The notes beneath the pieces are model-generated. The model made no database searches, had not been told where the DNA came from, and saw nothing but the letters and a program-made list of their open reading frames with translations. Made by a program: the position numbers and the translations under genes. A stretch of 25,932 bases of DNA, taken from NCBI RefSeq assembly GCF_910586915.1, contig NZ_CAJULN010000036.1, positions 1 to 25,932 of the forward strand. The letters run 5' to 3'. This stretch comes from an uncultured Bacteroides sp. (lineage in GTDB: Bacteria; Bacteroidota; Bacteroidia; Bacteroidales; Bacteroidaceae). How positions within the stretch are numbered: position 1 is the stretch's first letter; each line of letters begins with the position of its first letter. Below, in pieces: positions 12,701-20,204 of the stretch.

Positions 12701-13746
12701 CTTATCTCTACCTCCCTTGCCAGCACATAGCTGAACTTCTCATAATCATAACGATAATTTTTTATTTCACCATCTTCGCTCCGGCGCAATGTAAAGATAC
12801 AGACGTCCTGTCTACTTTCAGCACATTGTTGCGTCAATACTTTATTCAACGCATTCAATGAATCGATGCTATGGGTTGAAATAAACAACTGGACATCCAA
12901 TTGCCTTGCCGACTTCAACAAAGCCAGCCATAAAGTTTCCATCGTCTTATAGTACAGTCCGTTATCCACTTCGTCTACAATCAATATACCGCCTTGCACG
13001 CGATACATAGCTGTAACAAGCGTAAACATTTTCCTCGTTCCATCGCCTAACACATTGATAGGAAGCAATTTATCATACCCTACATCTACCATCACCTTCT
13101 CGCCTACCACTACAATGTCCTTTATACGCGGCTCCACGTTGCGTAAAACTTCCAAAACACTGTCTTTCTTCTTGTCGGTAACAATTTGATTGAAGTACTT
13201 GATAAATTCGTTAAAATTATAGCGTGGCGCTACGAAAGCGGTAGACTTTCTAATGGGAGTTTTTTCCGAAGTATGAGAAGACAATTCATTTTTATTCGTC
13301 CGAATCAAAAGTTTAGAGATGTTTTTCTCTTCACCGTCCGTATATTCATAAAATAGGCCATAGCAATTATTCTGCATCGAATAGTCGCTATTTCCCACTT
13401 CCGAGATAGGCATTCTGTTTATTTCAGACTCAAAATAGCTTATTTGCAAGTTCCTCTTTCCACTATCCTTGAACGTTGCATCTATTGATATTTTCTTTTC
13501 AGCATTCAGTTCGTAAAAAAACAATCGTATATCATCCTTTTGCAAACCGTTATAGTTTCTATTGGCATTAAGCTCTACGGGTAATACAGGTCTTGAAGCA
13601 CCCATCAGAATCATGATTGCCTCAAGAGCCGAAGACTTGCTCGAATTATTATTGCCCAATAAGACGTTTACAGATTTCGTCCCACTGAAGACCAGCTTCT
13701 TAATTCCTCGAAAACCTTCTATTCGTATGTCTGTTATCTTACACAT
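12697..13746 (-). CDS. AAA family ATPase (OLD/RecF-like, stand-alone)
   Basis: A 349-residue ABC/SMC-type ATPase without a TOPRIM or coiled-coil domain. The N-terminus (ITDIRIEGFRGIKKLVF) is typical of OLD/RecF-like AAA proteins. The P-loop is GNNNSSKSS (31-39), where the usual glycine before the lysine is Ser36. A signature-like LGDGTRK (233-239), Walker B ILIVDEVD (254-261) and H-loop STHS (290-293) are intact. Such ATPases often act with a nuclease partner in anti-phage systems; here the downstream partner appears mostly deleted. It has no evident capsule function, lies between a glycosyltransferase and the WecA-like gene, and may have its own promoter (13773-13799). Confidence 0.85.
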   Translation of the reverse strand: MCKITDIRIEGFRGIKKLVFSGTKSVNVLLGNNNSSKSSALEAIMILMGASRPVLPVELNANRNYNGLQKDDIRLFFYELNAEKKISIDATFKDSGKRNLQISYFESEINRMPISEVGNSDYSMQNNCYGLFYEYTDGEEKNISKLLIRTNKNELSSHTSEKTPIRKSTAFVAPRYNFNEFIKYFNQIVTDKKKDSVLEVLRNVEPRIKDIVVVGEKVMVDVGYDKLLPINVLGDGTRKMFTLVTAMYRVQGGILIVDEVDNGLYYKTMETLWLALLKSARQLDVQLFISTHSIDSLNALNKVLTQQCAESRQDVCIFTLRRSEDGEIKNYRYDYEKFSYVLAREVEIR

Positions 13747-13772
13747 ATATGCTTATTTGCTGAAATCAAATA

Positions 13773-13799
13773 CAAAAATAAACTTTTAAATTCAACAAA
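13773..13799 (-). promoter_or_regulatory. Possible promoter of the ATPase gene
   Basis: The minus strand reads TATTTTTG (complement of 13773-13780), an exact TAnnTTTG match, with TTTG (complement of 13796-13799) 15 bp upstream, a shorter spacing than usual. It lies 27 bp before the ATPase ATG, in an AT-rich spacer where chance matches are likely. Confidence 0.42.
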
Positions 13800-13871
13800 T
13801 ACGAATTTATTTCCTTTTTTTCGCAAATCATCGAGATTCTTCCATCTGAGTCATTCAAAAGTCGCATTCTT

Positions 13872-14681
13872 TCAATGAAGCAAGTATTTATAGACCCAAT
13901 GACGCAAAAAATTGGGCATCACCCTCACTGGTATTCTTATCAATAAATTTTTCACCAGACAAAAAGAAGAAATAAATTTCATCCTCCGCATTTCCTGCTG
14001 AAACTTTATTTCCGAACATAAATATTTCATTCCTCCCCTTCTTTTAACCATTTCGGGGGAAGCACGAAAATAAAGCAGACTTTCAGGAATATTATAAAAT
14101 GTACAATGATTCATCAACATACGTACCCACAAATAATAATCTTCAAACAACCAAAAATGTAAATAGCCGCCGGCATTCAACACTGCACGTTTTCTAAACA
14201 TAACTACCGGGTGATTGACAGGAGATCTTTTCTCTGCATACTTAAATATTTCAGCATGAGACTCTGGTACTTTCCGAATGGAAACGATATCGGATACATC
14301 ATTATAAAACTCTTCTATCCATGCACCACATACATCTATTTCCGGATGTTGCTGAAATACTTTCAACTGTTTTTCAAACCTATCAGGCTTGGATATATCG
14401 TCCGTATCCATGCGGGCGACCAAATCATAAGAACAATGCTTCAGACCTTCGTTCAGGGCTTTGCCTAAGCCTTGATTTTCAGACAAAGATACAATTTTCA
14501 ATTCCGGATGTTTTACCGCATACTCTTCTATTAATTGATTCAATTCTGTTGTCAATGGTCCGTCTTTTACCAATACAATTTCCGAAGGCAAAGAAGTCTG
14601 CTGAAAAATACTTTCAAAACACTGGCGAAGAAAAACAGGCTGTTCTTTCGAATAAACAGATAGTAATACTGAAAAATTCAT
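13872..14681 (-). CDS. Family 2 glycosyltransferase
   Basis: A 269-residue GT-A fold enzyme that should add one sugar to the lipid-linked capsule repeat unit at the cytoplasmic membrane face. The N-terminal FSVLLSVYSKEQP strand, VKDGPLT, the nucleotide/metal motif ARMDTDDIS (Asp92, Asp94, Asp95), SENQGLGKALNEGL and the acceptor-side ED in WLFEDYYLW (Glu180-Asp181) are typical; the overall pattern is like AmsE-type enzymes. The basic C-terminus with hydrophobic stretches (FCLVKNLLIRIPVRVMPNF) may bind the membrane. Its ATG shares one base with the stop of the upstream gene (TAATG), showing tight coupling. Donor sugar unknown. Confidence 0.9.
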   Translation of the reverse strand: MNFSVLLSVYSKEQPVFLRQCFESIFQQTSLPSEIVLVKDGPLTTELNQLIEEYAVKHPELKIVSLSENQGLGKALNEGLKHCSYDLVARMDTDDISKPDRFEKQLKVFQQHPEIDVCGAWIEEFYNDVSDIVSIRKVPESHAEIFKYAEKRSPVNHPVVMFRKRAVLNAGGYLHFWLFEDYYLWVRMLMNHCTFYNIPESLLYFRASPEMVKRRGGMKYLCSEIKFQQEMRRMKFISSFCLVKNLLIRIPVRVMPNFLRHWVYKYLLH

Positions 14682-15733
14682 TATAAAAAAAGGTGTGTTC
14701 TACAATTATAAATTTGTATATGTTTGTCATACATACATTGTGGAGAATATTCCGCATCGAACTTTGATTTTATATTGCGTCCTAAATCCTTTTTTTCGTA
14801 AGATTCAAGTATTGCTTTGGCTAAATCATCTACCTGTGGTAATTCAAACATGATTGCTTCTTTTTCTGTAAAAGTCTCCTTGAACACTGGAATATTGGAG
14901 CAAACGACCTGTTTCCCATAGGCAGCAGCTTCCAACAACGATAAAGGAAACCCTTCACTCCTACTTGGCAGAACGTATATATCATAATAAGGTAAATACC
15001 GATAAGCTTCTTTTTTCGCTCCTGCTAAATATACCCTTTTTTTAAGGCCCAATTCTGCAATCATGTTTTCATAATGAAGTCTATCCGCTCCCTCACCTAC
15101 TATAAACAATTTATAATGAGAAGGCAATAGAACCATAGATTGTAATAAAAGGTCAATACCCTTTCTATGCTGAAGAGAACAATTTGTTCCGATTAGAATA
15201 CTCTTTTCTTTAAAACTTAAAATCTCCTCTGTTTCAATAACTGTAAGCACTGCATCTGAATCAAGGATACGGGAATTATATACATATTCTAATTTTGATA
15301 AACGAAACCATCTGTTATAATATGCCATCGCATCTTTGCTCAACGTTATTATCTTGTCATGCCGCAAGGCTGAGAAAAGAAATAAGGTTCCTCCAACCCA
15401 CGATTTCAGCCTTCCATATTCAAACAAGAAATCATCAAATACGTAGTTATGAAAAGTTGTGATAAAAAATGTCTTTGTATGCCATTTTTTGTGCCGTAAC
15501 ACGTATAAATTAGGACGCAATCCATGCGTATGAACCACATCAAAATCATCAAAATGAATGCGAGTGGAAAAAGAAATTCGATGTACTTCACATGGAAAAG
15601 ACAATGACACAAGATTATCAAAATAATAAACGTGACACTCATGCCCGTGCGAGGTCATCAACTTGGTTAAATCTAATACTACATTCACTGGTCCCGCTTG
15701 TAGTAAAGATGGTACGATATAAGCTATTTTCAT
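14681..15733 (-). CDS. Family 4/1-type glycosyltransferase (GT-B)
   Basis: A 350-residue GT-B retaining glycosyltransferase of the capsule pathway. The N-terminal AYIVPSLLQAGPVNVVLDLTK and DVVHTHGLRPNLYVL segments are typical of GT4 acceptor domains; the donor domain shows IGTNCSLQHRKGIDLLLQ, KLFIVGEGADR and the EGFPLSLLE (E-x7-E) motif followed by AAAYGKQVVCSNIP. It is expected to act on the cytoplasmic face of the inner membrane. It is coupled to the next gene by a one-base stop/start overlap and begins 2 nt after the stop of the EpsG-like gene. Specificity cannot be predicted. Confidence 0.91.
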   Translation of the reverse strand: MKIAYIVPSLLQAGPVNVVLDLTKLMTSHGHECHVYYFDNLVSLSFPCEVHRISFSTRIHFDDFDVVHTHGLRPNLYVLRHKKWHTKTFFITTFHNYVFDDFLFEYGRLKSWVGGTLFLFSALRHDKIITLSKDAMAYYNRWFRLSKLEYVYNSRILDSDAVLTVIETEEILSFKEKSILIGTNCSLQHRKGIDLLLQSMVLLPSHYKLFIVGEGADRLHYENMIAELGLKKRVYLAGAKKEAYRYLPYYDIYVLPSRSEGFPLSLLEAAAYGKQVVCSNIPVFKETFTEKEAIMFELPQVDDLAKAILESYEKKDLGRNIKSKFDAEYSPQCMYDKHIQIYNCRTHLFL

Positions 15734-15735
15734 TA

Positions 15736-16788
15736 TTAAAAATTAGAGACAACAGATATGTAATTCATATAAAAAAGTACAGACAGAATTACTCCCACTC
15801 CCATAAATCCCATAAATCTGTATTTAGGAGAAAAAGCAAATATTAATGAGGGAATAATGAATATTTCAAAAGTTGCATAAATAGTAGATGCCCTGCCGGA
15901 TAAAACTCCAAAAGGAGATAAAATAATCAACAAAACAGTGGAATAAAAATATCCATCTCTAACTACGGTGTAATGAGGAACGACCTTAGATAATCTTTCA
16001 GACAAAAATGTAAACAGTAATAAAAGCAAAGTTTGATAATATATCATTGGATTTGACACCCCCATCCCCATTGTATATGAAGAATTTTCACTGGTATAAC
16101 TTGTTGCCACATTATACATCATACTGATTTCCTGCACTTTATTCATTATCAACGACGTACCTCCCATTATACAGACAAAAGCTCCTATTATGCCACATAA
16201 TATAAACATCGGAGTTATTTTTATCTTATTCAACCAATAAAGAGGGAGTGCTATAACGGCACTCATATGCAACGACATCGCAATAACGATAGTAAATAAA
16301 AATTTCTTCAATTTTTTTTCATCTATATACCGCAAAGCCCAAACGACAACGGCAATTGCCAATGCTGCACGAATCTGCATCATATTTCGCGTCAGAATAA
16401 AACGGGAAATGTATACACATAAACCGATTAATGGGTATATACAGTAAGTGCGAAGGGAGGAAACCAGAAAATAAAAAGTCAATGCTGCTATTATTAAAAA
16501 GTATATGGTATAACTGGAAGTAAAGGTCTTGATCACTGAAGACAAAAAATAAAAACCTTTATCCGAATAGCCATTTCCCATGTCCGATATCGAATAATCG
16601 AACAAATCATTTGTATAATATTGGAATGATTGTGCATAAACCGATGTATCGTTCCACTGAAACGAACGTAATCCTGTACAAAAAATCAATGCTATACCGA
16701 ATACCATCAGCAGAACATTCCGATATTTTTTGAAAGATTGGTCTATAAACCAGGCAAATATATAAAATAATACAAACAGAAAAGGCAT
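15736..16788 (-). CDS. EpsG-family membrane protein, probable Wzy polymerase
   Basis: A 350-residue protein with about nine to ten hydrophobic segments. EpsG-like features are the N-terminal membrane helices followed by IFCTGLRSFQWNDTSVYAQSF, where the GLRS and ND-T-x-x-Y residues are conserved in the family, and the periplasmic-type DKGFYFLSSVIKTF segment. A further family-like stretch is LTRNMMQIRAALAIAVVVWALRY. In a Wzx/Wzy capsule this is the polymerase that joins flipped repeat units block-wise in the periplasm. The gene is AT-rich like its neighbours. It starts 14 nt after the stop of the upstream glycosyltransferase. Confidence 0.85.
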   Translation of the reverse strand: MPFLFVLFYIFAWFIDQSFKKYRNVLLMVFGIALIFCTGLRSFQWNDTSVYAQSFQYYTNDLFDYSISDMGNGYSDKGFYFLSSVIKTFTSSYTIYFLIIAALTFYFLVSSLRTYCIYPLIGLCVYISRFILTRNMMQIRAALAIAVVVWALRYIDEKKLKKFLFTIVIAMSLHMSAVIALPLYWLNKIKITPMFILCGIIGAFVCIMGGTSLIMNKVQEISMMYNVATSYTSENSSYTMGMGVSNPMIYYQTLLLLLFTFLSERLSKVVPHYTVVRDGYFYSTVLLIILSPFGVLSGRASTIYATFEIFIIPSLIFAFSPKYRFMGFMGVGVILSVLFYMNYISVVSNF

Positions 16789-16802
16789 ACCCTATATTGA
16801 AC

Positions 16803-17795
16803 TTAGATTGCCAAAAAGTCTCTCAATAATTGAACATACTTATCTACCGAATAATAAGAACTAAAGACTGTCTCATACTCGGATTTTATCAAACCACAGT
16901 CAACCCCGGAGGTCTCTATTCTTTTTATCTTCGTCAAGGCTTCTTCCTCACTTACAAAGGCAACAACATATTCCAAATCCTTAAATACTGTCCGGAAATC
17001 ATCTATTACATCCGAATACACCGGAATGACTCCGGCGGCCATATATGAATTCATTTTGGTAGGAGTTGCCACATTGTTCACCGCAATATCATCACGAACG
17101 ATGAAACCATATTTATAGCTTCCCAAAACTTGTTGCAATTCGGAACTGGGCACAAATTTGATTTCAGCCTTCACGCCGTATTTATGACACAAGGAATCTG
17201 CCTTCTCTTTTTCTCTGGTCAATATAGTCAAAGTGGCTTGTGGATATAGAGCGTAAATCTTTTTGAAAAGCAACAACGTTCTGTCAATACACTGCCAACG
17301 GGACAAAGAACCCGCATAGACAAAAGAAGGAATAGCGTATTTTTTCTCTGTAAACTGTCCTAAGTCAAGTTCCTGGTTAAAACAAGGCATGACGAAATAA
17401 TTGCTTTTATCATATCCATATATCTGCCGGTAATGTCTCAACATGGCTTCCGACACAAAGATGTTGCCTTTCGCCTTCCGCAACGAAAAATATTCTAAAA
17501 ATCGCCACAGATACTTTCTGGCATATTTGGACATATTGTCTTCAAACAGACACATGGCCTCTTCGGGCACAATACCTTGATACCAATTGATAATGTATTG
17601 TTTAGGATTATTCAGCCAAACCCTAAAAAAAGCCTTAGACTGAATGGTGATAACTTTATCTGTCGGTGAAATCTGTTTTAGCGAATCCACCCTTTCCACT
17701 TGCTCTCCTTCCTCTACCAAAGCTTTGCTTATGATGTCAATGTAGTATGATGTAGCTTCATTAAAATCACCTTTTTGCAAATAAAATTTATACAT
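16803..17795 (-). CDS. Glycosyltransferase (GT-B, family 4-like)
   Basis: A 330-residue predicted GT-B glycosyltransferase. Seen: an N-terminal half with INWYQGIVPEEAM and NIFVSEAMLRHY, as in acceptor domains; a donor half with FVYAGSLSRWQCIDRTLLLFKKI, ATLTILTRE and KYGFIVRDDIAVNNVATPTKMNSYMAAGVIPVYSD. The last segment replaces the usual E-x7-E motif with a version centred on Pro-Thr-Lys, common in capsule enzymes of this type. No membrane segment. It sits 31 nt after the epimerase gene in the same operon. The substrate is unknown. Confidence 0.8.
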   Translation of the reverse strand: MYKFYLQKGDFNEATSYYIDIISKALVEEGEQVERVDSLKQISPTDKVITIQSKAFFRVWLNNPKQYIINWYQGIVPEEAMCLFEDNMSKYARKYLWRFLEYFSLRKAKGNIFVSEAMLRHYRQIYGYDKSNYFVMPCFNQELDLGQFTEKKYAIPSFVYAGSLSRWQCIDRTLLLFKKIYALYPQATLTILTREKEKADSLCHKYGVKAEIKFVPSSELQQVLGSYKYGFIVRDDIAVNNVATPTKMNSYMAAGVIPVYSDVIDDFRTVFKDLEYVVAFVSEEEALTKIKRIETSGVDCGLIKSEYETVFSSYYSVDKYVQLLRDFLAI

Positions 17796-17826
17796 AACAA
17801 GCCTTTTTATCTATTATACAATAAAT

Positions 17827-18981
17827 TTAATGAAGCAAATAGTCAACAATTCTACTACAAGCCAATCCATCCCCGTAAGGATTCACAGCCTGGCTCATCT
17901 TCTCATAATAAACCTTATCCTCCAATAATGAAGAGACTTCATTTACAATCTTGTCGTAATCCGTACCTACCAATTTCACTGTTCCGGCGTCCAAAGCCTC
18001 CGGACGTTCCGTTGTATCACGCATCACTAATACAGGTTTTCCCAAGCCCGGCGCCTCTTCCTGGATTCCACCACTGTCCGTCAATACAATGGATGCTTTC
18101 TCCATCAGGTAAACAAACGACAGGTATTCGAGCGGTTCGATGAAAAACATATTATCCAATACTGACAAATCATCGCCAAAAACCTCATGGATGGGCTTAC
18201 GGACATTCGGATTCAAATGCATGGGATAGACAAAATCAACTTCCGGATACTTCTCCGACAAAGTTTTGATAGCCCGGCACATGGAGATAAAGCCGTCACC
18301 GAAATTCTCGCGGCGATGTCCTGTTATCAGCACTAATTTCTTTCCGTTCTCCAAACGAGTGACATCATATCCTACTGTTTTCAAGATTCCTCGCAATTCC
18401 TCATTCAACGAACAATCACGCTTAATCTTGTCCACTACCATATAAAGAGCGTCTATTACCGTATTGCCTGTCACTATGATACTCTCTTCCTTCACATCCT
18501 CCTGCAACAAATGTTGTTTACTCAAGGCAGTCGGTGCAAAATGGTAAGTAGCAATACGTCCCGTTATTTGACGGTTCATTTCCTCCGGCCAGGGGCTATA
18601 AATATTATAGGTACGAAGTCCGGCTTCTACGTGTCCCACAGGTATTTGCTGGTAAAAGGCCGCCAAAGCCGCAGCAGTGGAAGTGGTAGTATCACCGTGA
18701 ACCAAAACAACATCGGGTTGTACAGTTTTCAATACATCACGCATTCCAACCAACACGCGGGCTGTAACATCGTACAAATCCTGCCCCTGTTTCATGATTG
18801 CCAAATCATAATCCGGAATAATGTCAAATATCTGCAATACTTGGTCAAGCATTTCGCGGTGCTGACCTGTGACGCAAACGATTGTTTCAAAATCAGAAGT
18901 GTTTTTTTGAAACTCCTTGACCAAAGGAGCCATTTTGATGGCTTCGGGACGGGTGCCGAAGACGAGCATTATTTTTTTCAT
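17827..18981 (-). CDS. wecB: UDP-N-acetylglucosamine 2-epimerase (non-hydrolysing)
   Basis: Converts UDP-GlcNAc to UDP-ManNAc in the cytoplasm, supplying ManNAc or its derivatives for the capsule. The 384 residues match the family. Motifs are VFGTRPEAIKMAPL, CVTGQHREML, LVHGDTTTS (Asp97), GHVEAGLRT (Glu119), SPWPEEMNRQ (Glu133/134), ITGHRRENFG (His222) and LTDSGGIQEEAPGLGKPV; these correspond to the catalytic and UDP-binding residues of E. coli WecB. It overlaps the upstream pyruvyl transferase gene by 4 bp (ATGA). No ManNAc dehydrogenase is in the window; it may lie beyond 25932 or be absent. Confidence 0.97.
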   Translation of the reverse strand: MKKIMLVFGTRPEAIKMAPLVKEFQKNTSDFETIVCVTGQHREMLDQVLQIFDIIPDYDLAIMKQGQDLYDVTARVLVGMRDVLKTVQPDVVLVHGDTTTSTAAALAAFYQQIPVGHVEAGLRTYNIYSPWPEEMNRQITGRIATYHFAPTALSKQHLLQEDVKEESIIVTGNTVIDALYMVVDKIKRDCSLNEELRGILKTVGYDVTRLENGKKLVLITGHRRENFGDGFISMCRAIKTLSEKYPEVDFVYPMHLNPNVRKPIHEVFGDDLSVLDNMFFIEPLEYLSFVYLMEKASIVLTDSGGIQEEAPGLGKPVLVMRDTTERPEALDAGTVKLVGTDYDKIVNEVSSLLEDKVYYEKMSQAVNPYGDGLACSRIVDYLLH

Positions 18982-20141
18982 TTTTCAATATTCAATATTT
19001 TGCTAAAATCAAATTGTCTTATATCCTTTAATCGGGAATTCAAATTCCAGTTTTTCAATTTCTCAACGATAAGTTCGGTATCCTCAAATTGGGACAATGA
19101 AATCACAGCAGCCTTAGAATCATACACAAACTCAGCCATACCTTTTGCTTTCTCACTATATGATAAAAATAAAGTAGGAATAGATTGAGTAACAGCATTT
19201 ACCGCACAATGCATACGAGCTGCAATTACATAATCACATTGTCTGATATATTTTTTTAGTCCAATAAATCCAGGATCGTTATCTATTATCTCTATATCAG
19301 ACTGATAAAATTGTTCTATATGATTACGAATAGTATTCATATACGTTAAGTCATTATCCAGTGGATTAGGACTAATAACATGAGGCAATAATACTATTCT
19401 GCACTTCATCTGTTTCATGAGACTAACTATTGCAGTTGATTGCCGTTGAATAGCCGTTTCAATATCCTTATACTCATATAATGCAGATAAAGGACTTAAA
19501 TTGATACCAATTGTCAACTTATCCTCTTTTTTCTTGTCTACATAAAAATCAGGATCTTGAACAAAGAAAGCAGGGTCAGGAGCTAAAAAGACATTTTTTG
19601 TCAATCCGAGAGAATGTAAATAGTCAATTGTATTTTGCTCTCTGCTAACAATAGCATCTATCTTGGATAAATGAGAACGGAAGAAATTTAGGGCCGTTAC
19701 ATTTTTCTCAAATTTCCCTACCGAAGCTCCCCACAGAATATATTTGAGCCCCATATCTTGGCATTTTTCCAAATATAAAGGAAACGAAGAATCATATGAA
19801 TTAGTGGGTGATAATGTATAAATATCGCCCCCAATAGAAAAGATTGTATCAAAATCCTTTATCCAATCAATTTTATCATAAGGCATCAAATAAGATATAC
19901 CTATAATGGACAAACATTTTCTTACCATATTACGTAACGTCCAACGTTTTCTTTGAGGTCGAGCTATAATATTGACGTCACAACCAACTAATCGTCTCTT
20001 ATCATCTTCAGCATTGTATGAAGCATAATAAACTTCTATCGTTGGTTCCACAGACTTCAAAATATTTACAGTACCTCTGACAATTGCTTCACAACCATAG
20101 TTGTAAACTCCACCAATTCCTATTAGCAATACCTTTCTCAT
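18978..20141 (-). CDS. Polysaccharide pyruvyl transferase family protein
   Basis: A 387-residue protein of the polysaccharide pyruvyl transferase family, which places pyruvate ketals on capsule sugars from phosphoenolpyruvate. Family features are LLIGIGGVYNYGCEAIVRG, the FSIGGDIYTLSP glycine motif, ILWGASVGKFEKN, DAIVSREQNTIDYLHSLG, FLAPDPAFF and the C-terminal AARMHCAVNAVTQSIPTLFLSYSEKAKGM with the RxH motif. Not every member is a proven pyruvyl transferase, so the reaction is probable. It is preceded by the F420-dehydrogenase-beta-like gene, a pairing often seen in Bacteroides capsule loci, and overlaps the epimerase gene. Confidence 0.9.
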   Translation of the reverse strand: MRKVLLIGIGGVYNYGCEAIVRGTVNILKSVEPTIEVYYASYNAEDDKRRLVGCDVNIIARPQRKRWTLRNMVRKCLSIIGISYLMPYDKIDWIKDFDTIFSIGGDIYTLSPTNSYDSSFPLYLEKCQDMGLKYILWGASVGKFEKNVTALNFFRSHLSKIDAIVSREQNTIDYLHSLGLTKNVFLAPDPAFFVQDPDFYVDKKKEDKLTIGINLSPLSALYEYKDIETAIQRQSTAIVSLMKQMKCRIVLLPHVISPNPLDNDLTYMNTIRNHIEQFYQSDIEIIDNDPGFIGLKKYIRQCDYVIAARMHCAVNAVTQSIPTLFLSYSEKAKGMAEFVYDSKAAVISLSQFEDTELIVEKLKNWNLNSRLKDIRQFDFSKILNIEK

Positions 20142-20157
20142 TATAATTTATTTTAGT

Positions 20158-20202
20158 CTTACTCTACATTACATTAATCAAGTTTATAACTTACTCTACA
20201 TT
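20158..20202. repeat. 13-bp direct repeat in the spacer before the pyruvyl transferase gene
   Basis: CTTACTCTACATT occurs at 20158-20170 and again at 20190-20202, with a 32-bp period (about three helical turns). It fills much of the 63-bp spacer between the stop of the F420-dehydrogenase-like gene and the pyruvyl transferase start. It could be a protein-binding site or a duplication footprint. Confidence 0.6.
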
Positions 20203-20204
20203 TT

